From positions 2,333,930 to 2,374,265 of the forward strand of contig LT608321.1 in NCBI GenBank assembly GCA_900095835.1: a stretch of DNA of 40,336 bases, given 5' to 3'. The translations under genes and the position numbers were made by a program. The notes under the pieces were generated by a model. That model was not told the DNA's origin. It was given only the letters and a program-made list of their open reading frames with translations, and searched no databases. Shown one piece after another: positions 32,383 to 40,080 of the stretch (positions are counted from its first letter, which is position 1; each line of letters opens with the position of its first letter). Origin of the DNA: Ihuprevotella massiliensis (GTDB taxonomy: Bacteria > Bacteroidota > Bacteroidia > Bacteroidales > Bacteroidaceae).

Positions 32383-34386
32383 ATGGCACAAGAAGACGAT
32401 TTACGAGCATTGGGAAAGATTATGGACTTTATGCGAGGCATATCCGTACTCTTTCTCCTCATCAACTGCTATTGGTTTTGTTATAGCGCATTTGAAACGT
32501 GGCACTTCACGCTGGCTATAATCGACAAAATCCTACTCAATTTTCAACGCACGACAGGTCTGTTCTCCTCCATTCTCTGGACAAAGCTCTTTTGTGTAGT
32601 CTTCCTTGGGCTTTCTTGCCTAGGCACAAAGGGCGTCAAAGAAGAAAAGATAACGTGGGGAATGATTTACTCAGCCCTTGCCGTGGGCTTTGTGCTTTTC
32701 TTTCTCAATTGGTGGTTGCTCGTTTTGCCCATCTCTGCAGTAGGTGCAGCATCATTCTACATCTTCTCTTTGTCTCTAGGTTATATCTGCCTATTGATGG
32801 CTGGAGTGTGGATGAGTCGTTTGCTCAAGAACAACCTGATGGATGACGTTTTCAACATGGAAAACGAGAGTTTTATGCAAGAAACACGGCTGATGCAAAA
32901 CGAGTATTCGGTGAACTTGCCGACACGCTTTTACTACAAAAAGAAATGGAACAAAGGGTGGATCAACATCGTCAATCCTTTCCGTGCTTCGATGGTTCTC
33001 GGCACACCTGGTTCGGGGAAGTCTTATGCCATTGTGAACAACTACATCAAGCAACAAATAGAAAAAGGTTTTGCGATGTACATCTACGACTACAAATTTC
33101 CTGACCTCTCAGAGATTGCCTACAATCATTTGCTCCATCATTTGGATGCTTATGAAGTAAAACCCCAATTCTTCGTCATCAACTTTGATGACCCTCGCAA
33201 GAGTCACCGCTGCAATCCCATCAATCCTAGTTTTATGACGGACATCTCTGATGCTTACGAAAGTGCTTACACGATTATGCTCAACCTCAACCGCTCGTGG
33301 ATTCAAAAACAAGGAGACTTCTTTGTGGAGTCACCTATCATCTTACTCGCTGCCATCATTTGGTTCCTCAAAATCTACGAAGACGGCAAGTATTGCACCT
33401 TTCCCCACGCCATTGAGTTCCTCAATTGCCCTTATGCGCAGATATTTCCCATCCTCACCGCCTATGACGAATTGGCAAACTATCTTTCACCCTTTATGGA
33501 TGCTTGGGAGGGTGGGGCGCAAGACCAGCTACAAGGGCAGATTGCTTCGGCAAAGATACCGCTCTCGCGCATGATAAGCCCAGCTCTCTATTGGGTGATG
33601 ACAGGAGATGACTTTTCCCTTGACATCAACAACCCACGTGAGCCAAAGATATTGGTCGTAGGAAACAATCCCGACCGACAGAACATCTACTCGGCAGCAC
33701 TTGGACTCTACAATTCGCGCATTGTGAAACTCATCAACAAGAAGAAGCAACTCAAATCTTCGGTCATTATAGACGAGCTACCGACCATCTACTTCCGTGG
33801 ATTGGACAACCTCATTGCCACAGCTCGCTCTAACAAAGTGGCAGTTTGTTTGGGCTTTCAAGACTTCTCGCAGCTCACGCGTGACTATGGAGACAAGGAA
33901 AGTAAGGTTATCCAAAATACCGTGGGAAACGTCTTCTCAGGTCAAGTCGTAGGTGAAACTGCCAAGACCCTCTCCGAACGCTTCGGAAAAGTTCTCCAGC
34001 AACGTCAGTCGATGACCATTAACCGCAACGACAAGTCTACCTCCATCTCCACGCAACTCGATAGTCTTATCCCTGCTTCCAAAATCTCCAACCTCACACA
34101 AGGCATGTTTGTCGGAGCTGTCTCCGATAATTTCGACGAGCGCATCGAGCAGAAAATCTTCCACGCTGAGATAGTTGTAGATTCAGCTAAAGTCTCTGCC
34201 GAAATGAAAGCCTATCAGCCCATTCCCATCATCGCGGAGTTCACAAACGAAGATGGCTCCGACAATCTCCGTGAGACAATCGAAGCCAACTATAAGTGTG
34301 TGAAGCAGGACATCCTATCCCTTGTCGCCAGTGAGATTGAGCGAATCAAGAATGACCCCGCATTATGTCAGCTTATAAGAGAATGA
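32383..34386 (+). CDS. mobC: Type IV coupling protein MobC (VirD4/TraG-like)
   Basis: A 667-residue coupling ATPase that would bring the relaxase-DNA complex to the mating channel. Several N-terminal transmembrane segments span about residues 18-170 (including YSALAVGFVLFFLNWWLLVL). Walker A is GTPGSGKSYA near 207-216 and Walker B is SSVIIDELPTIY near 458-470. The TraG/VirD4-type ATPase region follows with SNKVAVCLGFQDFSQLTRDY. It lies 54 bp after mobB. Its stop codon is 4 bp from the end of the convergent DUF3644 gene. Confidence 0.94.
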   Translation: MAQEDDLRALGKIMDFMRGISVLFLLINCYWFCYSAFETWHFTLAIIDKILLNFQRTTGLFSSILWTKLFCVVFLGLSCLGTKGVKEEKITWGMIYSALAVGFVLFFLNWWLLVLPISAVGAASFYIFSLSLGYICLLMAGVWMSRLLKNNLMDDVFNMENESFMQETRLMQNEYSVNLPTRFYYKKKWNKGWINIVNPFRASMVLGTPGSGKSYAIVNNYIKQQIEKGFAMYIYDYKFPDLSEIAYNHLLHHLDAYEVKPQFFVINFDDPRKSHRCNPINPSFMTDISDAYESAYTIMLNLNRSWIQKQGDFFVESPIILLAAIIWFLKIYEDGKYCTFPHAIEFLNCPYAQIFPILTAYDELANYLSPFMDAWEGGAQDQLQGQIASAKIPLSRMISPALYWVMTGDDFSLDINNPREPKILVVGNNPDRQNIYSAALGLYNSRIVKLINKKKQLKSSVIIDELPTIYFRGLDNLIATARSNKVAVCLGFQDFSQLTRDYGDKESKVIQNTVGNVFSGQVVGETAKTLSERFGKVLQQRQSMTINRNDKSTSISTQLDSLIPASKISNLTQGMFVGAVSDNFDERIEQKIFHAEIVVDSAKVSAEMKAYQPIPIIAEFTNEDGSDNLRETIEANYKCVKQDILSLVASEIERIKNDPALCQLIRE

Positions 34387-34390
34387 TGTG

Positions 34391-35365
34391 TCAGCGCTTT
34401 TGATAATACTTATCTAATACATTCCACACATTTGTAGAATAAAACTGCTGCTTCGGAGATTTTGGATTGTCTGGATCTAAGCTTCTGACGTGACACAACT
34501 TGGAGTCTGATTTGACTTCTCGCATATAACGATTAAAGAGATTATTTTTCTTAAAGTTAGAATATCTAGACTTACATTTTTCAATTAGGACCTTATATCT
34601 CCAAGGATAACGCTGTTTGATATCCTCTTCGGTGAGTGTGATTGGTACTCCATCGGAGGCATAATGCATTCCGAGGCTATCTATAGAATTCCCTTTTTTC
34701 AGCTGAACATCAATAGCTATTGCAATGTCAAAAGAAGATTCCTCTGAGTCTTTAAGCTTCTTTTGTAGTAACGATGCATAATTCTTCTCTTCACTCGTCA
34801 GCACCCCATCAACTATTGTTCCTTTTTCTATATATGCAAGTGGCATTAGATAGAAGTTGTATCTATCAAATTGGATACCGATACTCCATTCCTTGGTTAT
34901 GGTGAGATAGTTCTTAATGCAAGCGAAACCTATCTCTTGTATTTGCTTTCCAAAAGTTTTGGATGTGTTCACAAAATGGATTGCATTATCTCTCAATTCA
35001 ATCAATGCTTCAATATTTAGTTTTACATTCCTAGGCAACTTCCCTTGATGTGTTAGAACCTCAATAGCTGAAAGTATTGAGATACTCTTAGGATTCCCCG
35101 TTCTATTCTTAGATACAAGCATTCTTGTTGAACTCGTGCCATCTTTCTTCTTCTTTGGAATAAGTTCATAGATAGAGCGAGTATTATATTTACTGGATCT
35201 AAGAATAAACGCCTTCAGCAAAAGTTCCCAAGCATTAACCGCAAGTATCGCAAAGGCTTCCTCCCTATAAGAAAAATCGGGTTTATTATAAAGCTCAATA
35301 GCAGACAGTATACTGCTTAAAGACTTATCAATCAGAGAGACATATAAATGATTCCTTTTACTCAT
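34391..35365 (-). CDS. DUF3644-family protein with HEPN-type RxxxxH motif
   Basis: A 324-residue soluble protein with the DUF3644 pattern near its N-terminus (REEAFAILAVNAWELLLKAF). It is followed by ELRDNAIHF, where R125-x4-H130 matches the catalytic RxxxxH of HEPN ribonucleases. The C-terminal half is charged and Lys-rich, with KQRYPWRYKVLIEKCKSRYS. DUF3644 genes often occur in defence-rich islands. It stands between mobC (convergent, 4-bp gap) and tssC (same strand, separated by a hairpin), so it is probably a single-gene cargo unit. RNase activity is inferred from the motif only. Confidence 0.78.
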   Translation of the reverse strand: MSKRNHLYVSLIDKSLSSILSAIELYNKPDFSYREEAFAILAVNAWELLLKAFILRSSKYNTRSIYELIPKKKKDGTSSTRMLVSKNRTGNPKSISILSAIEVLTHQGKLPRNVKLNIEALIELRDNAIHFVNTSKTFGKQIQEIGFACIKNYLTITKEWSIGIQFDRYNFYLMPLAYIEKGTIVDGVLTSEEKNYASLLQKKLKDSEESSFDIAIAIDVQLKKGNSIDSLGMHYASDGVPITLTEEDIKQRYPWRYKVLIEKCKSRYSNFKKNNLFNRYMREVKSDSKLCHVRSLDPDNPKSPKQQFYSTNVWNVLDKYYQKR

Positions 35366-35404
35366 TTGCCATATTGGTTTGTATCTGATATAGTTACTAC
35401 TACA

Positions 35405-35417
35405 GCTCTATTAGAGC
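35405..35417. promoter_or_regulatory. Operator-like palindrome upstream of the DUF3644 gene
   Basis: GCTCTA-T-TAGAGC is a perfect odd palindrome 40 bp before the DUF3644 start codon. It could be a repressor site, or part of the tssC end region. Confidence 0.35.
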
Positions 35418-35424
35418 ATAATAA

Positions 35425-35455
35425 TAATGGGGAAGATTTCCATCCTCCCCCATTA
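35425..35455 (-). terminator. Hairpin after tssC
   Basis: TAATGGGG (35425-35432) pairs with CCCCATTA (35448-35455). On the minus strand it is followed by TTATTATG. It lies 26 bp after the tssC stop and probably ends the tssB-tssC transcript. Confidence 0.55.
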
Positions 35456-35480
35456 CTATATCTGTTATCTAGTCTTTTGC

Positions 35481-36866
35481 TTACTCCTGTCGGTACTCGC
35501 TCTCCCAAGTCGTGTCCTCGGGCTTATCGCCCTTGTGACCTGCAAGCTGGATAATGAAGCTCTTGGCTGGGAAGTAAGGCGTGATATGAATATCAAGTAG
35601 AACTCTATCCTTCTGATTCGGATCTTGCTCTATTTTCAGCACCTTGAACTTCTCAATGAGTCCGCTTGGTCCTTGTACTCCATCCAAGAACTTGACGATT
35701 TGCGCACGAAGGTCTGCTTCAGTGCGTGTTGTCCAGTTCTCAAAAGCTCTGCGGTTGAGAAAGTCAAACAACACCTTGGTGATGTAGTCGAAGACACGCA
35801 CGACAGAGTAAGTCTGTAGACCAATGTTATCTCCATTGAAGAGAGTCTTGGCTGAGAATGCCATCACTCGACTATACTCATTGACCATTGGAACGAGTCC
35901 CATACGCTCAAGTTCTGAGATTTCGCTCTTCTTCAAGTCAAAGTGTACGCTCTCCACTTCGTTGATGCCACCAAACTTCTTACCTGCCACTACTTGAGAC
36001 ATCTTCGTTGAGTAGATACGTCCAGCAAGAGCTGCTGATGGAGCAACGTAAAGATGCTCCTCTTCACCTGCAACGTCTACTTTAGCTCGTCCCAACAACC
36101 AGTTACAAGTCATTATTGTGTTGGACTTGTAGACTTCTCCACCTGTATGGTCTGCGCTGAAGAACATATCCACGACATCCTCTGGGCTCTCCAAGTTTTG
36201 GAAGTCCGTGACAAGGAGTGCCTTGTTATCGTGTGCAATCTTTGCCCATTTATCCAGCACAGCATTAGATCCAAGATAGCCTGGCACAACGAGTAAGGAG
36301 TAGTTACGACGTAGGTCGAGGCGGTCAAAGTTCTGTTTCAGTTCATCTGCGATGTGATCGATGAAGAGTGTATTGTCAAGATCCGTCAGCTGTGAAAGTT
36401 CTGCATTGACTATTGTCAGGTTCTTGACCTTGCTCTCCTCTGTATTTTTGAAGAAGTGAGCCACAGAGCGGTAGGAGGCTTCCAACTCACGAGTACGTTT
36501 GAGCGTGGTCAAAAGATTGGCATTAAGCGTTTCCTCTACTTCGATGGCACGTTCCTTAGCAAAGTCTCGCATCTTATCAGCAGACTCTCCTGATTTCAAG
36601 AGATCAAGCCAAATTTTGATACGCCCTGTCAGCTGACGACGAGCATCTCCTCGTCCCTCATCGGTCAAGAAGATGTTACGTCTTGCTTTACGCTCGGGGT
36701 TCATATTAGAGAATTCATCGATAATTTGCTCCAAGAACGCAAAGCCACCATAAGCCTTGAGCTTATTAATGACTGAGCGATTAGCAGAGCTGACTTGCTT
36801 TGTCGTGCTATTGCTCGCACTAGGGCTCTGCTCTAACTGAGGTTTGGGAGTATTCTTATCTGCCAT
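35481..36866 (-). CDS. tssC: Type VI secretion contractile sheath large subunit TssC
   Basis: A 461-residue large sheath protein of the Bacteroidetes (type iii) T6SS. Visible marks are the N-terminal KAYGGFAFLEQIIDEFSNMN and NPERKARRNIFLTDEGRGDA. Downstream is the sheath body with DRLDLRRNYSLLVVPGYLGS, then EYSRVMAFSAKTLFNGDNIG and VRVFDYITKVLFDFLNRRAF. With TssB it forms the contractile tube that drives Hcp and effectors out of the cell. The frame has an ATG at 36908 overlapping tssB, but ATG 36866 (MADKNTPKPQLEQ) matches family starts and leaves a 19-bp gap. No hcp gene follows. Confidence 0.92.
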   Translation of the reverse strand: MADKNTPKPQLEQSPSASNSTTKQVSSANRSVINKLKAYGGFAFLEQIIDEFSNMNPERKARRNIFLTDEGRGDARRQLTGRIKIWLDLLKSGESADKMRDFAKERAIEVEETLNANLLTTLKRTRELEASYRSVAHFFKNTEESKVKNLTIVNAELSQLTDLDNTLFIDHIADELKQNFDRLDLRRNYSLLVVPGYLGSNAVLDKWAKIAHDNKALLVTDFQNLESPEDVVDMFFSADHTGGEVYKSNTIMTCNWLLGRAKVDVAGEEEHLYVAPSAALAGRIYSTKMSQVVAGKKFGGINEVESVHFDLKKSEISELERMGLVPMVNEYSRVMAFSAKTLFNGDNIGLQTYSVVRVFDYITKVLFDFLNRRAFENWTTRTEADLRAQIVKFLDGVQGPSGLIEKFKVLKIEQDPNQKDRVLLDIHITPYFPAKSFIIQLAGHKGDKPEDTTWESEYRQE

Positions 36867-36885
36867 AGCCGTGTAGTCTGTTGGG

Positions 36886-37350
36886 TTATTCTTTGATTCT
36901 ACTTGCATCCTCTAGTTCTACGAGTGATGCCTCTAGAACCTGTATCATCTCAGCTCGTGCTTCCTCATCACTCAAGCTCTTCAGAAGAGCTTTGTTACTA
37001 CTCAGAAGACGAGATATTTTGAGGTACTGTTCTCGCTCAATATTGAGTTGTGAAAGGAAAGGGCTATTCTCCTTAAGCTTCTTAGCACTGAAGTCACTGA
37101 GCCCTTTGAAGTCTAGCTTCTCTGGAATCGCATTGCCCTCTTGGTCTTGAAATTCCAGCTCCACCGAGGGTTGGAAGCGTTCGAAGACGTCTTCGAGCGT
37201 TTCAAGACCATAAATCGTCTCAGGCTGAAGTGGAGCTTCTTCCGTGAGTTTCTGAACGAGTAGCGTGCGATTGGAGGGAATCTCCGCTATTGCTTCGTTG
37301 GCGTCAATCTTGACTTCGTTTCCTCCGACACCGTATTCATATAATGCCAT
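36886..37350 (-). CDS. tssB: Type VI secretion sheath small subunit TssB
   Basis: A 154-residue small sheath protein of the Bacteroidetes T6SS and partner of TssC. The pattern includes MALYEYGVGGNEVKIDANEA, then GLETLEDVFERFQPSVELEF, EKLDFKGLSDFSAKKLKENS and a helical C-terminus. It is upstream of tssC on the same strand with 19 bp between them, and has a good promoter at 37462-37493. Order tssB-tssC is the usual one for sheath genes. Confidence 0.92.
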   Translation of the reverse strand: MALYEYGVGGNEVKIDANEAIAEIPSNRTLLVQKLTEEAPLQPETIYGLETLEDVFERFQPSVELEFQDQEGNAIPEKLDFKGLSDFSAKKLKENSPFLSQLNIEREQYLKISRLLSSNKALLKSLSDEEARAEMIQVLEASLVELEDASRIKE

Positions 37351-37800
37351 AGGCTTTAGTTATTAGGTGAGTTTTCTATTGATTGCTTTTATTCTGGTAT
37401 CACTAAAGTTTTCACAAGCTACTGAAAGCAAGAGGATTCCTATAACGAACCATCATCAATGCGAAAGTAAGCACTTCTCTCGACATTACCAAATCTTTCC
37501 CGAATTTTCATCAAACTTTTTTACAGGGGAGCGACCTAAGTAGGACTAGAGACCTTCTTCCATTCCTGCCGATAAAATCCGTTAATGAGCCTATAAACAA
37601 GGGATTCCGTCAATGTTCCAACAGAGGTTTTGCACCTTTGTGCCATCGACATCCGTAAGGGGCTTTAAGTTCGATAAGCCAAATTGCGTCATTGTTTGCT
37701 CCTAGATGTAGCTATTAAGAACCGATATCCTCACACAAGAATCCTCATCAAGTTACCATAGATGCTCTACCATACAAGTGCTGATCGTGCCACTGTTAAG
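37351..37800. other. Intergenic region upstream of tssB
   Basis: About 450 bp without a supported gene. It has the tssB promoter (37462-37493) and, near 37625-37650, TTTTGCACCTTTGTGCC, which contains a TTTG-type word and a small inverted repeat GCAC/GTGC. No terminator for the upstream immunity gene is clear. Confidence 0.4.
37462..37493 (-). promoter_or_regulatory. Bacteroidetes-type promoter of tssB-tssC
   Basis: On the minus strand TTTG (37493-37490) is followed after 20 bp by TACTTTCG (37469-37462), close to the TTTG / TAnnTTTG consensus. It leaves a leader of about 100 nt before tssB. It implies that the sheath genes are transcribed apart from the toxin/immunity array. Confidence 0.65.
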
Positions 37801-38376
37801 CTACACTATCCCAAAGGACGCTTGAAACTTAATCTTGCATTCCTCTAATAGTTCGTGAGCTCGAGCAACAGGGAAAGCTTCGCTTCCTCCCAGTTCAGCA
37901 ATTCGGACTATGTCCATTGCAAGTATCACCAAATGAAAAACATTAGACCATTTAGTTTTAGCATTGAATATCGGATTCAAGGTGTCCAAATCTAAATGCT
38001 CTCCTTTTAGAGTACGAAGAAAAACAGACCGATTTACCTTTTGAGAAAGTTCGTCTCCTGAATGTAGTGCTTCTTCAACTCTTTCTTTCCCCTTGGTTCT
38101 TGTACACTTATCACACCTTACCTTGAGCAACAATAAAGGCTCTATAAACTCCCAAGAATTGAAGTCTATAAAGGGAAGTGATTCAATAGGTTTTTCTAAG
38201 AACTTCCATAAGACTGGACTATCAAGCAAGTAGGAACAGAATGAGAAATGAGCAAAAAGCTCTATTCCTTCCGTATCGTCCAAGGAGGGGAAATTTTCCA
38301 CTTTCCGAATGAATTCACTCGCCTGCTCTTGAAACCATACAAACTCTCTATGCTTATACAAAGCTACTGCATTCAT
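37801..38376 (-). CDS. Putative immunity protein (191 aa), third of the array
   Basis: A 191-residue soluble protein that I cannot assign to a named family. It has mixed helices, a CDKCTRTKG stretch, and a Leu-rich end (VFHLVILAMDIVRIAELGGS). Its ATG lies 2 bp after the stop of an orphan C-terminal fragment (38379-38524), the spacing expected of a toxin-immunity pair. It is unrelated by eye to the two 161-residue proteins upstream. Location between those genes and tssB supports an immunity role; this is inference. Confidence 0.65.
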   Translation of the reverse strand: MNAVALYKHREFVWFQEQASEFIRKVENFPSLDDTEGIELFAHFSFCSYLLDSPVLWKFLEKPIESLPFIDFNSWEFIEPLLLLKVRCDKCTRTKGKERVEEALHSGDELSQKVNRSVFLRTLKGEHLDLDTLNPIFNAKTKWSNVFHLVILAMDIVRIAELGGSEAFPVARAHELLEECKIKFQASFGIV

Positions 38377-38378
38377 AT

Positions 38379-38524
38379 TTAATCTATTATTCTAAATAAA
38401 ACTCTTGTGTCTTTTAATTTTCCTTTTAACGCATGAATAATAGCAGCACCAGCCCCTCTATTGTCAGAGGGAGATATGTACCGAACACTTACACCTTTCC
38501 CACCTTCCTTAAACATCGCCATTG
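38379..38524 (-). pseudogene. Orphan toxin C-terminal fragment upstream of the 191-aa gene
   Basis: The minus strand reads MAMFKEGGKGVSVRYISPSD, then NRGAGAAIIHALKGKLKDTR and VLFRIID, and stops 2 bp before the immunity ATG. Upstream the frame crosses the junction of the 778-bp repeat (adding VHFLVENT) and hits a stop near the end of that repeat. It looks like the tail of a displaced polymorphic toxin. The family was not recognised. Confidence 0.55.
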
Positions 38525-38737
38525 TATTTTCCACTAGGAAGTGCACCACTGGTTTTGCAAATTTAGATAGAAAAGTTCATATGGTGTCCTGTATCGGTTT
38601 GTTTGAGAGGTATAGCTATACGACTGTTTTATGCATGAAGATACTAAATGTCAACGGTAGAAGATAGCGTACAAATACGTTCTGCAAGGCTCTTATGATA
38701 TGTGCATGTAATGATGTCTCCTACTGCTTTAGCGATT

Positions 38738-39223
38738 TCACACCCCAAGAACCTCCTTGTAGAATAGGAGCTCTTTCTTTGCATTAGCCTTTGCATGTGG
38801 CCGGCGCAAAGCCATTAGAAAAGGTAAAACCTCATTGGGCTGGTTCTTGATTATATAGAATAACACCACCGGAAATATGGCAAAATCTCTATCGTATGGG
38901 AAAAGTACGCCATCATCGGGATTTTCAGATGGGTCTTGCTCTTCTCCTTCTGGATACTCTTCCTCAAGATCATCATTTTTTGAGACTTTATCTACGTATG
39001 CGAGAACATATCTAGACAAAGATTCTTTCTCTGCACTCAGGAGGTTAAGTAATTCTTTTATACTAACCTTCGACTTGTTTATAACCTCTGCACTAGAGTT
39101 CAACATAGCCAACGATGGGAGATGCTCACTCATATATAATCCCCTCTCTTTTTGTAGTCTTTCAATAAAGCACACATACACTGGATGCTGAATGAATTCC
39201 TTTACAGCTGCAATATCTACCAT
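38738..39223 (-). CDS. Putative Rhs-toxin immunity protein, duplicated copy (161 aa)
   Basis: A 161-residue acidic soluble protein, paralogue of the gene at 39516-40001. The first 26 and last 50 residues are almost identical between the two (MVDIAAVKEFIQHPVYVCFI and IKNQPNEVLPFLMAL shared). The middle differs at most of the 25 changed positions, including the acidic stretch DDLEEEYPEGEEQDPSENPD. Its ATG overlaps the stop of an orphan toxin tail (39217-39302) by 7 bp. No named family is recognised. It is probably an immunity variant kept after duplication, either for kin protection or for a lost toxin variant. Confidence 0.7.
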   Translation of the reverse strand: MVDIAAVKEFIQHPVYVCFIERLQKERGLYMSEHLPSLAMLNSSAEVINKSKVSIKELLNLLSAEKESLSRYVLAYVDKVSKNDDLEEEYPEGEEQDPSENPDDGVLFPYDRDFAIFPVVLFYIIKNQPNEVLPFLMALRRPHAKANAKKELLFYKEVLGV

Positions 39224-39302
39224 GTTTTTACGCTTCTTATAATTCTATAGAGTTCATTGTTTATATGTCTATACGAGTCCATAGAGGCATGCCCCCATGG
39301 AG
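39217..39302 (-). pseudogene. Orphan LHH-toxin tail in copy 1
   Basis: The minus strand reads PWGHASMDSYRHINNELYRI, then IRSVKTW and stop, homologous to the last residues of the toxin at 39995-40336 (which has YKYINYKLYKIIKSVKTW). The rest of the toxin is missing, as expected if duplication began within the toxin gene. Overlap with the immunity start is the same as in the intact pair. Confidence 0.8.
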
Positions 39303-40080
39303 TATTTTCCCCTAGGAAGTGCACCACTGGTTTTGCAAATTTAGATAGAAAAGTTCATATGGTGTCCTGTATCGGTTTGTTTGGGAGGTATAGCTATACG
39401 AATGTTTTATTCATGAAGATACTAAATGTCAACGGTAGAAGATAGCGTACAAATACGTTCTGCAAGGCTCTTATGATATGTGCATGTAATGATGTCCCCT
39501 ACTGCTTTAGCGATTTCACACCCCAAGAACCTCCTTGTAGAATAGGAGCTCTTTCTTTGCATTAGCCTTTACATGTGGCCAGCGCAAAGCCATTAGAAAA
39601 GGTAAAACCTCATTGGGCTGGTTCTTGATTATATAGAATAACACCACCGGAAATATGGCAAAATCTCTTTCGTATGGGAGAAGTACGCCATCATCGGAAT
39701 CTTCAAATGGGTCTTGCTCTTCTCCTTCTGGAAACTCATCCTCAAAATCATCATCTTTTGAGACTCTATCTACGAATGCAAGAACATATCTATACAAAGA
39801 TTCGTCCTCTGCACTCAGGAGGTTAAGTAATTCTTTTATACTAACCTTCGACTTGTTTATAATATCTGCACTATAGTTCAATATAGTAAACGATGGGAGA
39901 TTCTCACTCATAGACAATTCCCCCTCTTTTTGTAGCCTTTCAATAAAGCACACATACACTGGATGCTGAATGAATTCCTTTACAGCTGCAATATCTACCA
40001 TGTTTTTACGCTTTTTATAATTTTATAGAGTTTATAGTTTATATATTTATACGAATCCATAGAGGCATGCCCCCATGGAG
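39303..40080. repeat. 778-bp tandem duplication, copy 2
   Basis: Second copy of the block described at 38525-39302. It runs on at its right end into the rest of the Rhs-type toxin gene, so it is the parental arrangement. Confidence 0.95.
39516..40001 (-). CDS. Putative immunity protein of the Rhs LHH toxin (161 aa)
   Basis: A 161-residue acidic protein directly downstream of the toxin gene. Its ATG lies inside the toxin's last codons (ATGGTAG, 7-bp overlap), the hallmark of a coupled toxin-immunity pair. Composition is helical with an acidic central loop (FEDEFPEGEEQDPFEDSDDG), which could mimic DNA and cap a nuclease active site. It differs from the duplicate at 38738-39223 at 25 positions by eye. 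The family was not recognised; the function is inferred from position. Confidence 0.75.
   Translation of the reverse strand: MVDIAAVKEFIQHPVYVCFIERLQKEGELSMSENLPSFTILNYSADIINKSKVSIKELLNLLSAEDESLYRYVLAFVDRVSKDDDFEDEFPEGEEQDPFEDSDDGVLLPYERDFAIFPVVLFYIIKNQPNEVLPFLMALRWPHVKANAKKELLFYKEVLGV

Larger units (their letters stand above)
38525..39302. repeat. 778-bp tandem duplication, copy 1
   Basis: This block and 39303-40080 are direct, adjacent copies of exactly 778 bp. Each holds the last part of an LHH toxin gene, a complete 161-codon immunity gene and about 213 bp of 3' flank. The left junctions read GTATTTTCCACTAGG and GTATTTTCCCCTAGG, and both right ends read CCCCCATGGAG. Confidence 0.95.

Noticed and set aside
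38461-38667. Plus-strand small frame, with a near-copy at 39257-39445
   Set aside because: The similarity of the two is explained by the 778-bp DNA duplication. They run antisense to the toxin tails and flank, and have no independent support.
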